A stretch of 64,000 nucleotides of DNA, from the NCBI GenBank assembly GCA_005656395.1, contig SRSI01000001.1, forward strand, positions 186,001 through 250,000, read 5' to 3'. The position numbers and the translations under genes are program-made. The stretch comes from Strongyloides papillosus. Taxonomy: Eukaryota > Nematoda > Chromadorea > Rhabditida > Strongyloididae. Under the pieces are notes generated by a model, which saw only the letters and a list, made by a program, of their open reading frames with translations, did not search any database and was not told the DNA's origin. Positions 23,520 to 34,800 of the stretch are shown here, piece after piece (within the stretch, counting starts at the first letter, position 1; each line of letters starts with the position of its first letter).

Positions 23520-24854
23520 TTATCTTTCATTCTTCTTTAATGCTTTACTAATAGCTTCAACACATCGGTCGACATCCGATTTATTTATGCACATTGGTGG
23601 TTTGATTCTTAAAACATTTCCCCTAAAACCTCCTTTTCCAACGAGAACACCTTGATCTTTGATATTTTCGAAGATATCAGCACTTCTATCTCCAGCAATA
23701 GGATTACCATCTTCATCAATCATCTCTAAACCAATCATTAAACCTTTTCCTCTAACATCACCAACTAATTTACTATCAATGGAATTTAATTGTTTCAAAA
23801 AGTATTCACCAACAACAGCACAATTTTCTTGTAGTTTTTCCTCCTCGATTACTTCAAGGACAGCTTTACCAACAGTTGAGGCTAATGGATTACCACCAAA
23901 TGTATTAAAGTATAATGCCTTCCCGAGAGATGAGGCAATTTCTTTTGTTGTAACAACAGCTCCCATTGGGAATCCATTTCCAATACCTTTAGCCATTGTA
24001 ACAATATCAGGTTTGGCATCTTGAGTCTCAAAACCCCAGAAATGGCTTCCCATACGTCCAAATCCTGTTTGGACTTCATCAGAAATACATAGACCACCCT
24101 TAGATTTAACTAATTCGAAAGCTTTTTTTAGCCATCCTTTAGGATATTGAACTGTTCCACCGACACCTTGAACAGACTCAATTAAGAAACCTGCTGGTCC
24201 TGTTGATGAAGGAAAGTCATATTCAATAGTTTCTTTAAATTGTCTAAAATACTTATCACCAGCTTTACATTGACCTTTTGAACAGTCACAATCTCTGTTT
24301 GGTTGTATAATAGAATCACGACAATTTTTACCACCCCATGGTCCAGTATATGGATCAGGATTCATACATTTAAGAATACCAAAACCAGATGGTAATGGTT
24401 GTTTCCATGTTCCGAGATTTGTACAACCAATTACAGTTTGTGTCATTCCATGATAACCATTTCTCATTGTTAACATATCAAATCTTCCTGTATATAGACG
24501 TGTCAATTCAATAGCCAAATCGTTGGATTCAGAACCGGAATTTGTGAAAAATACACAATTTAAGTGTTCAGGCATTTTTGATAGTAATTTTTGGGCATAC
24601 TCGTAAATAGGTTCTGTATGATAGATAGATGTTGTATGCCAAAGTTTTTGTGCCTGTTTATTTAATGCTTCGTTAACTTTTGGATGACAATGTCCAACAG
24701 AAACAGTTACAATTCCTCCAAACATATCAAGGTATTTTTTGTTGTCTGAATCATACAAATATTGCATCTCTCCCCTTGTTATGAGAAGTTGATTTTTGTA
24801 ATATGTTACCATTGATGGTGGAAGTAACGGACGTAAACTTTGAATTTTATTCAT
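23520..24854 (-). CDS. AGXT2: Alanine-glyoxylate / beta-aminoisobutyrate-pyruvate aminotransferase 2
   Basis: A single exon of 444 residues in the class III PLP aminotransferase family. The PLP lysine is in [11 protein letters not shown]. Other landmarks are [29 protein letters not shown], the Cys-rich insert with [11 protein letters not shown] typical of AGXT2, and [13 protein letters not shown]. The enzyme transaminates glyoxylate and beta-aminoisobutyrate, normally in mitochondria. The N-terminus is short, with no obvious presequence. The ATG follows an acceptor (TTTTTTTAG) by 8 bases, with an in-frame TAA between, so this is the true start after trans-splicing or an untranslated exon. Confidence 0.95.
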   Translation of the reverse strand: MNKIQSLRPLLPPSMVTYYKNQLLITRGEMQYLYDSDNKKYLDMFGGIVTVSVGHCHPKVNEALNKQAQKLWHTTSIYHTEPIYEYAQKLLSKMPEHLNCVFFTNSGSESNDLAIELTRLYTGRFDMLTMRNGYHGMTQTVIGCTNLGTWKQPLPSGFGILKCMNPDPYTGPWGGKNCRDSIIQPNRDCDCSKGQCKAGDKYFRQFKETIEYDFPSSTGPAGFLIESVQGVGGTVQYPKGWLKKAFELVKSKGGLCISDEVQTGFGRMGSHFWGFETQDAKPDIVTMAKGIGNGFPMGAVVTTKEIASSLGKALYFNTFGGNPLASTVGKAVLEVIEEEKLQENCAVVGEYFLKQLNSIDSKLVGDVRGKGLMIGLEMIDEDGNPIAGDRSADIFENIKDQGVLVGKGGFRGNVLRIKPPMCINKSDVDRCVEAISKALKKNER

Positions 24855-25212
24855 TTTTTAGCCTAAAAAAATATACAAATATATAAACAAAAAGTAGATA
24901 AGATAAGTTTTAAATAAAAAGAATGAAAATGACATCTGCCATTCAGGTAAAATACCAATTTATTACACTTTTATTTTAAAGTTATCTCCTATCATTTATT
25001 AATCTCTAACAATGTTTAGAGTGCAAATTAATAGAAACAATTAAAAAGTATATATGTAAATTGTAATAGTTAGCAGGTTTACAAAGAAGAAATAAATTTT
25101 ATTTTAAGGTTGCTTTCTTATCATTCAATAGAATAAATAAAGTAAAAAGAATGATAAAAGATTTTTATTTAACAAGTTATATATTTTTAAACTTCTTTTT
25201 TTTCCTTGTTTC
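24855..25212. other. Spacer between AGXT2 and the seven-TM receptor gene
   Basis: AT-rich, with no gene seen. It should hold the AGXT2 promoter and the 3' end of the receptor gene, both on the minus strand. Confidence 0.55.
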
Positions 25213-26226
25213 TTACTTTAATATTTTCATTTTTAGGGTTGGACGACGATCTCCAGTATTAACATTTTTTGGTAAATCATTGTCATTCTTCCTTGTTGTT
25301 GCTTCGTCTCCTGTTGATGATGGGATTCTAAAGCCTAACTGTTCTATAAAGGCATTTTTTAAAGTTGGTAAAACAAGAACCATACAAAGAGGTGCTGAAC
25401 CACCCACAGAAAGAATAATAAATTCAGTAATATTCCAGCCAATTCGTGGTATATGATATTTATAAATGAAAAATATTCTCATAAGGTAGTGTGGGATAGC
25501 TCCAAGGAGAGGAATTCCAGACATTATTATTAACGAGTAAACAATAATACGTTGTTGTCGTCCTACATTTTTACGTACTTTTGAGATAACAATATCTTTG
25601 ATGCTCTCTTGATGTCTTTTAATATGTATTAAAATAGCTATCAAAAAAATAATAGCAACAATAGGTGCAATTATATCAGTAAGCAAAAAAAAGAATATTG
25701 TATAGGGTGATGAGTATGTTATTGAATAGGTAAAGATATCATTTTTAGATATCTTTTCTGAGACAAAGGCTTTATCACAAAATGCATAAGCATGAAATGA
25801 TAAAAGTATTAAGTAACCAATTGAACATTTCCATATGTTCAGGTTCCAATTTCTTACAATTAAAAAATATCTCCAAATTGATAGGATAAGGGGTGATATA
25901 AATAATATACCCATTCCAAATAGTCTCACCTCAGCTACTAATGTTGTTGTTTTAATATTAATGTATGTAGTTGTTAGATAACAAAACCACCAAAGGTATG
26001 CAAATGCTCCATATAGTACCATTGAAATGATATTTATTGAAGCGCTAAAAATTAGCACAAGTCTAAGATCTTTTTTTTCTTTTAATGTTTTATTATGAAA
26101 TGCAAGTACAATAATTGTACTGTTAATAATATAAAAAATTAATGGTACAAAAGTATAAATACATGCTGAATATATCCATGAAGATTCAGCAGTCACAAAT
26201 ATTGATGATGTCATGTTCGTATGCAT
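25213..26226 (-). CDS. Seven-transmembrane serpentine receptor (chemoreceptor-like GPCR)
   Basis: A single exon of 337 residues with seven hydrophobic segments, at about residues 17-43, 54-85, 95-118, 132-152, 178-205, 232-255 and 268-292. There is a short extracellular N-terminus with a possible N-glycosylation site (NMTSS). The end of TM3 reads LSIWRYFLI, with R-Y in the place of the DRY-like motif. The third loop is basic (HIKRHQESIKDIVISKVRKNVGRQQR). The C-terminal tail is hydrophilic and Lys/Asp-rich. It fits the nematode serpentine receptors of the rhodopsin-like superfamily, but I cannot assign a class. Ligand and expression are unknown. Confidence 0.82.
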   Translation of the reverse strand: MHTNMTSSIFVTAESSWIYSACIYTFVPLIFYIINSTIIVLAFHNKTLKEKKDLRLVLIFSASINIISMVLYGAFAYLWWFCYLTTTYINIKTTTLVAEVRLFGMGILFISPLILSIWRYFLIVRNWNLNIWKCSIGYLILLSFHAYAFCDKAFVSEKISKNDIFTYSITYSSPYTIFFFLLTDIIAPIVAIIFLIAILIHIKRHQESIKDIVISKVRKNVGRQQRIIVYSLIIMSGIPLLGAIPHYLMRIFFIYKYHIPRIGWNITEFIILSVGGSAPLCMVLVLPTLKNAFIEQLGFRIPSSTGDEATTRKNDNDLPKNVNTGDRRPTLKMKILK

Positions 26227-26780
26227 GTGCCTATTGAACTAAAAGTAAATACAGATTATAAAAATATATCTATTATAAATTCTATTAATTTGAAATAAAA
26301 GATTTTTTTATACTTTTTCTTTTATTTATTTTTTTTTCAGAAAAAAATATAATAACAAACAGTTATATTAATATAAAATCTTTCTTTTTATATATAATAA
26401 ATATATATTTATAAAGATAAGATAATGAACTTAGGTAAGCATAAATAATCTTATTTTATACCATAATATCTTTTATTAAAAACATTAATATATCTTAAAT
26501 GTTAAATAATTATAAAGGAAAAATGTAAAAAATATTATGTTAGAGAATTTTATGAATCTACTGAAAAGTTTTTAGAACAAGTTTATATACAATTGGAAAT
26601 AGCTGTTATGATAAAAATTATTTTTTTTTTAAAAATAAAGAAATAATTATAAATAGGAAAATATCATTTTCTCATTAATGTGATTTAAGATAATAAAAAT
26701 AATTATATATTGCACTATCACTTAAATTGACAGAAATTAATATTATTTTTTTTGATATTTTATTGTGAATTTTATTTATA
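26227..26780. other. Intergenic, no gene seen
   Basis: Very AT-rich, with poly-A/T runs. It is the likely promoter of the receptor gene and the 3' end of the next minus-strand gene. Confidence 0.55.
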
Positions 26781-27461
26781 TTATTCTCTTGAATCTTGTA
26801 CTTCACCATCTATTATAACATATTCATTATCATTCCCTTTAATCTTTGAACATATATCTATATCACAATTCTCAATATTTTCTTCACCTTTCTTAATTAT
26901 TTTCTCAATGTCAAAAAGTTTTTTTTTACTATAATTATCATAACAGTCTTTACATATAGGATGACGAAGATTCATGTTAATACAAAGGTACTCCGTTGTT
27001 TTGTTACACTTCTTACAACAATTATCAAATATTTTAAATTTTTTAATTGTGTTTTCATCATGACTTTTATTGGAGCCATTTCCGGCGCTTGATGTTGAAC
27101 ATCTACTACCTGTATCACTACAACCACCCTCTGAAGTTCTTTCATTATTAAATGGACTTGATATTGTCGTTGATGGAGATCTTGTAACAAGAGGTTGTGC
27201 TGACAATATTATTTTTTGTTGATACCTATTTTTTTGATTTTTTTTAATACTATCAATAGAATTTTCGAACTTTTTAAACTTTGATTCTTGTTGAAGATCT
27301 ATTGGTGAGTGATTTGTATGCCCAACAACATTCCCTATACTTTCAATAGGTGTACAAAAATCTTTATACATGTTGTTTATTTTATTTTTTTCCTCCATAA
27401 CATGTCTATACATATCTTTTGTGTTATCATATTCATCATGGCAAATGTTACATTGAATCAT
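26781..27461 (-). CDS. Small zinc-binding protein, B-box-like C-terminal finger
   Basis: 226 residues from the internal ATG at 27461. The N-terminus has a C-x2-C...H arrangement (QCNICHDEYDNTKDMYRH). The middle is Ser/Asn/Gly-rich and probably disordered. A second finger (CCKKCNKTTEYLC then RHPICKDCYD) resembles a B-box. The C-terminus is acidic. I do not recognise an orthologue. The frame stays open upstream of this ATG (ITFTKPNG), back to an acceptor-like TTTTTAG near 27490, so the true start may lie in a further exon. Ubiquitin-ligase or transcription roles are possible for such fingers, but neither is shown. Confidence 0.6.
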   Translation of the reverse strand: MIQCNICHDEYDNTKDMYRHVMEEKNKINNMYKDFCTPIESIGNVVGHTNHSPIDLQQESKFKKFENSIDSIKKNQKNRYQQKIILSAQPLVTRSPSTTISSPFNNERTSEGGCSDTGSRCSTSSAGNGSNKSHDENTIKKFKIFDNCCKKCNKTTEYLCINMNLRHPICKDCYDNYSKKKLFDIEKIIKKGEENIENCDIDICSKIKGNDNEYVIIDGEVQDSRE

Positions 27462-30400
27462 ACCATTTGGTTTGGTAAAAGTTATTTCTAAAAATTATTT
27501 TTATTACTTTTCTTTTTAAAGAAGATAAATATTTTAAACTTTTATATGTTTATGTATATTTAGATATTAAATGACAATATGTCAAATTATGTCATTAATC
27601 CATTTCAATCTGTTTAATGATCATATATTTATAACCTTAACTAATATCAATAAACTTTCCCTTTTAAATGAAGTCAAGCTAAATGTAATGAAGTTAATCC
27701 TCATCAAAATAAATCCCGCTTCAAATTTTATATAAAGATAACAACATCTTATCCCCATTCTTTTCATTAATCATTATATTGAATAGAAAGCTAATAATGT
27801 TAAGTATTAAACTGTTACCATATGATTTGAAAAGTCGGTAGGATATTAAAAGATATCATAAGTGTATTGATATTTTTATTACTATGCATTAATTAAGCTT
27901 TATATTATAAAAGTGTTATTAATATAGGTTGAGAAAGGGTCAATCTAACATATTAAATATTTTAGAAAATGCCGAAGAATGATGAATTATCTCACTTAAC
28001 TACTGTGAAGGTGTTTTGTTTATTTATGTTAATGGATTTTATCTTCTTTTGTTGATAGGACATTGTAATAATTTTAAAAGGTATTACCACAAAATAATAA
28101 CAAATAAAATAAATACACATAAAATGTAAATATATTTTAATATTATTTAGATATGATAATTAACTATTAAACTTTTATCTTTTAATTCTTTTATTCTTTT
28201 TTATGAAAACTAAATAAATAAAGTTATTAAAAAAAAGAGGAGAGGATTTGTACTACTAAAGTAAAATAATATAAAAAGTTATATCATAACAAGATATCTA
28301 TCAACAAAACTACTACCCTTTGAGACATCTTAATCATATTTTCACACCATCAACTTTCAATGTCTTTTGAAGGTTCCCGGCAACAATCGCTAAAACACTT
28401 TATTGAGCCCATGAGTCCTTTTAATAAATATACTTCATTTTTAGGTATCATAAATAAATAAAAATAAAAATGGCAAAATTGAATTTTTGGGAGCTCATAA
28501 ATTATTATAAATTTTAACAAAATGTATATCAATGAAGTTTATATTCAATTTTGAGGATAAATATCTGAGTCATAAATAATAAGTATAAAATGAATTTTGG
28601 GTCCAATTTTTTAATGGAATTTTTCAATTTATATCTCTTTATAAATCATTTTTATGCATAATTTTGATATATGATCTTTTTATGTTGTTATTTTTATACA
28701 CTAAGATTTATGATTTATTTTTTATGTGTATAACTAGTTTATATTCATTCTTTAATTTTTATAATATAATACAAATTGTTGGTACCATTAAAATGGATCA
28801 TTAAGTAAGGTAAAGCAACATAATTGTGACATCTTTCATTACTTAATTCTTTACTTTTTATAACTTTTCAAAAGTGAGGTTAATATGTTTCACAATATTT
28901 AACTACTTTATGAAATGTCATTATAAATGTCTCATTACATTTGTTTAAATATTTAACGGATGTTAGTTTAAAAATAATGGTTTTAATTAATTGAAGTTGT
29001 CATATATACATTGAAAAGTAATCAACAAAAGTTTAACCTTAAAGTTTTAAAAAATTACAGTATCAAGTTGGAAGATGGGAAGTATGGTTCATTAGATATT
29101 TTTGTCACTAACATAAATATACATATCTATTTAAAATTAATATTTTACATCCTCTTAAACAATTGTATTTTTTTTAATATCTCTATATAACAACTATAAA
29201 TCTTCCATATATGTATTATTTTACACATCATAACTTTTATAATAAAATTGTAGTAAAAAAAGTCTAACAAAGTTTGTCAAATAATTTGTATGGGATGAAT
29301 TAAACATAAAACTTGATAATATTTATTATATTAACAACAATTACCTTACACTTCTTATTCTTTTGTCGGTGTCATCCTTTTATCTTATGTAAAAAAAAGT
29401 TGAAATATTAGTAAGTTACATGAATGAGGATGATTCAAAAAAGATCCTTTAATTATTAACATTTTTTTTCTACCATAAAATTGTATAATAAAAGAAGAAT
29501 ATCCTTTCTACGTCACCGGAAATAGGGAAGTATAATGAAGTAATAATGTATCTATGTTAGCTGTCACCTTACCATTGTTTCCAAATATATTATAAATAAT
29601 TTTATTGTTATTTTAAGTACCCCGACGATAGAAAAATTAATTTTGACAAATAATAAAAAAAGTCATTATGAAGAGGAGAAAAAGAGAATGATATACTAAT
29701 AACATATTGCCTCTATTATTTTGTGTATAATCACATACAAAACTACAGTATCCCTAAACTTTATAACTTTTTATTTTTCTTGTCATATGGAAAATATTTT
29801 ATATGGTATTGAGATTAAATTATTAAAAATGACATATAAAATTAACATGATTCAACAGTCAAATTTTATTTATGAGAATGTGATTCAATGTATGATTAAG
29901 ATATTTCTTTAAAAAATTGTTTTAATACTAGATATTAAATTTTCACAAATTATTAATAATAAACATACATTTATATGTGTTTATTTATATATTATTTTCT
30001 TAACACATCATTTTATAATATTATCATATAAAAGACAATATTAAATACAAGAAAAAAAGAGAAGTTGTTTATGGGTGACAAATAGGCAGATGCTACATTG
30101 TAAATTATATTCTCTTTTAACAGTAACTGTTTTGGTAAAAATAATTAACTTATAACTTATAAGGACAAATGTTAATTTAAATGAAACATAATGTCTTTTA
30201 ATGAAAGATATCTGTGATGAAGAATAATATTTTGACTTTTTTACAACTTGTTCTCACTTAATAAATCGAAGTTCCATTAACAATTCATCATATCATGTCA
30301 AAATCTTTTCCATCTGTTTTTCCATCTCTCAATAACTTTACGCAACGTTAACTATTCTTTAATCTCTCACTTATCGCGGTTCAACTTAAAGGAGGTAATG

Positions 30401-31250
30401 TAACCACTTCTATATAAAAAAAGAAATTCATACATCATCATAAACTTTGTAAAATCTCTAATTTAATAATCTGTTTTTGTAATTGACCAAACAAGGTGTA
30501 ATAAAATTTTAAGTACTTTTTAGAAAGTATAATGTCATAGGAAAGATTAAGGAAATTATTTAATTTTATAAAGAAAACCGCTAATTAATCTTATTAATTA
30601 ATTGATTCAAAGTATTTTATAGAGTTTTGTATCTTTTTCTCTAGAAGTTACATCATATCCTTTTAAAAAGGTATTCATGACACAACTACAAAATAAGGAA
30701 AAAAAATTAAGGAAAAGTAGAAAGAATAAGATGATAAATGTATGTATTTTCTATACACATTTAAAAGTATCAATTTTCAAATATATGTATATAATTTTTC
30801 AACCCCTCACAACTCAGTAGGATAGTATAAGACATAAAAATAGATGTATATATATTTGAAGATAAAAAAAAACATTTAATCAATTCAAAAGTTACTCATT
30901 ATATTACTACTTTTACCGGTACACACTTACTAATTGATATATAAACTTCTATATAAATTTAATATCAAAAGATAGAACAAATAACAGTAGTATTACTATT
31001 TAAAGTGCTAATTTAAAGAATTAACTATGTGAAATTTATTGGTATTTGATGAAGATAATTTTATACAATTAGTTTAACTAATGTTGTTTAAAGATGTTAA
31101 TATGAATGTTGGGAAAGAAATTACTGAATCATGACTTTTTCTTTTCTATTATTGTCATGAAAATATCTGAGGTGTTTAAGAAATGATAAAACACTCAATA
31201 GATAAGTGATGTATATGTATAGATTTTTTTTAGATGCAAAAAAAACTAAC
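27462..31250. other. Long AT-rich stretch, probably 3' part and introns of the minus-strand gene at 31 kb
   Basis: No long open frame has coding character. On the minus strand a candidate last exon lies at 28389-28334: it follows GTTTTAG, is less AT-rich than its surroundings, and is in phase with the exon ending at 31251, giving a 2.86-kb intron. A half-CRE (ACGTCA) is at about 29510. Otherwise I see only homopolymer runs. Confidence 0.45.
28334..28389 (-). CDS. Candidate terminal exon of the Asn/Ser-rich gene
   Basis: A minus-strand segment follows the acceptor AAGTGTTTTAG and encodes IVAGNLQKTLKVDGVKI before TGA. Its phase fits the single base left over at the donor at 31251. It is short and could be chance; only transcript data would settle it. 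Confidence 0.25.
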
Positions 31251-31832
31251 CTTTCATGTAATTTAATAATTCTATACTTTGTGATGGACTGGAAGGAGAT
31301 TTTGAAATACTATCAAAGGGTCTTTTTATACCATGTGCTAAAAAATGAAATATTAATATTTCTACTACATTAAATGGAACTTACATTGATTAAAAGGAGA
31401 TGATCGTTTATTATCATTATTAGCATTATTATTATTAAGAAGCATTTGTTGAAAAAAATTCATAGCCAATGAGTTACCCATACTATTTTGAAGAAGCTGA
31501 GCAAAAAGTGCCTGATTATTCATCATCATGGGATTTGGTGGTTGATTCAATCCCCCTCCCAAATTAAAACCATTCATCAACGGATTCATATTCCCATCCT
31601 TCAAATTTACGCAATTTTGTCCATTATTAATATTAGATAATGATGCTAATGCTGCCATAAATTGATTAGTATTATTTGGTTCCTGAGGACTTTGTTGATT
31701 GATAGGTGAAATTTGTGAATTTAATGGTGATCCAGAAGGTGAACCAGAACTCATGTTAGTTTGTGAAACACTTTTAAAAAAGTTATTTAAATTAAAAGAA
31801 GATGGATTTATAGGTGGTGATGATGTATACAT
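31251..31832 (-). CDS. Asn/Ser/Pro-rich protein, 5' exons (3' end unresolved)
   Basis: Exon one is 31832-31385 (ATG at MYTSSPPINP); exon two is 31337-31251. They are joined in phase 1 with a GTAAGT donor and TTTTTAG acceptor. The ATG is 11 bases after an acceptor (TCATTCTCAG), fitting trans-splicing. The product is low-complexity: Asn-, Ser-, Pro- and Met-rich, with NQALFAQLLQNSMGNSLAMN and poly-Asn, then KRPFDSISKSPSSPSQSIEL. Exon two ends at a GTTAGT donor, so the gene continues. The composition and the large noncoding flanks suggest a transcription factor or RNA-binding regulator, but no DNA-binding domain is visible and none is claimed. Confidence 0.6.
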
Positions 31833-34800
31833 TACAAGAATACCTGAGAATGATCTATCTATAATATATAAAATATAATTTATGAAAAAAAAATTAAGAA
31901 AAATATATTTCAAACAAAAATGGGATGATTAATTGATGTCTAGAAGTTATACAAAAGATTTTTAAAAATAAACTTTCAAATTTATTTTTTTTTGTTATGA
32001 AGAAAGTTACCAGAAATACAGTTAGTCATAACCAACTAAAAATTTTCTCCACCTTTTCTATACACATCTCCATATTTTTAATGTTCAAATAAATGGTAAG
32101 ATTCTATGCTTAAACTAACATTATAAATATTTTAGTTATGAGACTGAAAGATGTGAAAAAAAAAGTTTAGGGAGAGGCATTTAGACTGGTCATGAAGAAT
32201 CATATTTATTTGAGCATTTGTTTTGTTTATTAACTATAATCATATAATGTGGGAGAAAAGAAGTCAAAAAAATGGTATTTAAGGTAGTAAATGTTACTTA
32301 AAAAGTTTCCTATGAATCATAAAAATATTTCCCTACAATATTAATAAATACATTGAAATATAGTTAGTAATTTTGAGAAAAAATTATCATAAAAGGTAAT
32401 ATTATATAAGTTAATTGTTTAAATATTTTATAAAAATGAATAAAATTGTTATTTAACAATCAAAAAGACATTATATGAACTCCACCTTTAAGTATAAATG
32501 TATACATATATACTTCTATTCGTCTTCACTAAAAACTTTAACAGAAAAATTGAGGCGGAGTTAATAAAATGAGGAATGGGTGGAAGAGAGTGTTGATGAA
32601 GGAGGAAGATAAATTTACTTCTGTTACAAGAAACAGTTACTTCTTTTTAAGTAACCATCAAAATTAATTGATATATATGCCATCTCTGTACACAATAATG
32701 CCATTTTTCAATATTATTGTAGTAAGAAATGAGAAAAAAAGAATTAATTTTATTGTATAAAAAAAAAGTGCAACGGTATTCATTAACTTTTTGGAGTCAA
32801 CTTTTCGAAACTAACTCACGACATCTTATATTTTAAAATGTCATATATATAAGTTGTGACTTTTTGTTCTCTCCATCATGATGATATATATCTAATTAAA
32901 AAGTTACAAACTTCTCGCTCTGATTTGCATGTAAATAGAAATTAAATTTAAACTAAATAGTAAACTATTATTCAAAATATAACTTTAGTAGAATCTCTAC
33001 AATATCCTCCAATAAATGTACCTTATTTGTCAACTAATTAATATATATAAATGAATAATATCATCATTATAATAAAATATAAAACTAAATACTTAATGGT
33101 ATAAAAAGAAGTGACTACAAATACCTGGTGACAAATTCTGATAATAAAAATAAGTGATATAATTAATGATGGTAAAATATAATAAAAGAAGTTAAATTAT
33201 GTGATTGTACAAAAGAGAAGATCAAATAAAAGTTATGAAGAATTGATAAATTACCATGACTACCTTAAAAAGTGAGTAAAGTGGATATGGGCAATTAAAT
33301 TATAAGGAACCATTGACTTGAGGATAAGTGAAAAAGACTCATAAAATAAAAAATATATATACATAAATATTTTAAAATACTTTAAAAATTATCAATTTTC
33401 TAGAGATTTAATAATAAATCATCTCAATATATCTTTTAACTTGCCGACAAACCACCAACAAACATTTAATAAATACCATTTATATACTTTTTTCTTGTAA
33501 TACTAAATATCCTTCAAATAATATAACCATAAAAATTTAATTTCTTTAGCATAATCATTTGTCAACTCCATATAAAATCATCACCTCTAACAAAAACTTT
33601 TTTTTTCTTCATCTCTTATTACAAGAGATTATGTGTATATGAAGGCAATAAACCTTTTTAGTTGACAAATAAAACAACATCATATCGTCAACCCACCACA
33701 ACCAAAAACTTTTTAACTATTATATCCTTAAAGTATAAATTAAATTATATGATATGAATAATGACAAAGATGATAAATAACAATTAACTTTTGTATTTAT
33801 TTGTATTAACACATTTTATGGTATTTAATCAAAATAACTTTTGAAAAAGGATAATATAAAATTTTAGTACTTAATTGTATGCTTAAAAGTTTAGTGGTTT
33901 AATAGAGAAAATACTAAAAAGATAATAAGGACCATGAAATTTATTTCCAATTATTCACATCAAAAGATGGTATTAATTTATCTAAAATTTTTACTTCTTT
34001 GATTTTTAAACACATATAATCATAGAGATATGCATTTAAATTAAAAGTATATCAACAATTGAATTATACTTACTTTAAAATAAAAAAAAATTTATGTAGG
34101 GAACCTATTAAATAAAAATATAAATAAATTGTTTCCAGACTTTTAAATTTTATAAAGAAACATATCTTATATAAAAGATAATGTCAAAACTTTTATTCTT
34201 ATAACAAACTAATCATCATTTTAAAAATATTATATATATTTTTTATTATATATCATGTCAAAACTCTTTATTTTTACGATTTAATGAAAATGGTACTTTT
34301 AAAATAAAATATCATTTTTGTATACAATTTAACTTTTATAATATTTTTAAAAGGTAAGCCGAAACAATAGAATAAAATTCAAATGTATTACTATTGTTAA
34401 CTTTCTACAAAAATCATTGTTAATTTATAAAATAATAAGAAAAATTATAAATTTCAATAGATATTTATATTTTTATCTTTCATCTTAGATATATATTGAC
34501 AATAATAGATACACAAAAGTTAAACTATCTAGATATCTTAATTAGTAAGTAAAATACAAAAATGCCAATTATTTAATTACTCTTTTGTAATTTCTAAAAG
34601 TTATTTTAAATATTTGATTGTATAATAATATCATTATTATTATTATAAACAAAAGCGCACTTCTTTTAAGAATAATGGTAAGTTTTTGTCGGCAATATCA
34701 ATAATGTTAATTTTTGTTGATATATAGAAGTTGTATATAAAATGTTTCATCATCCTTTACAATATGATTCATAGAGGCATTTTAAATTATTATTAAAAAT

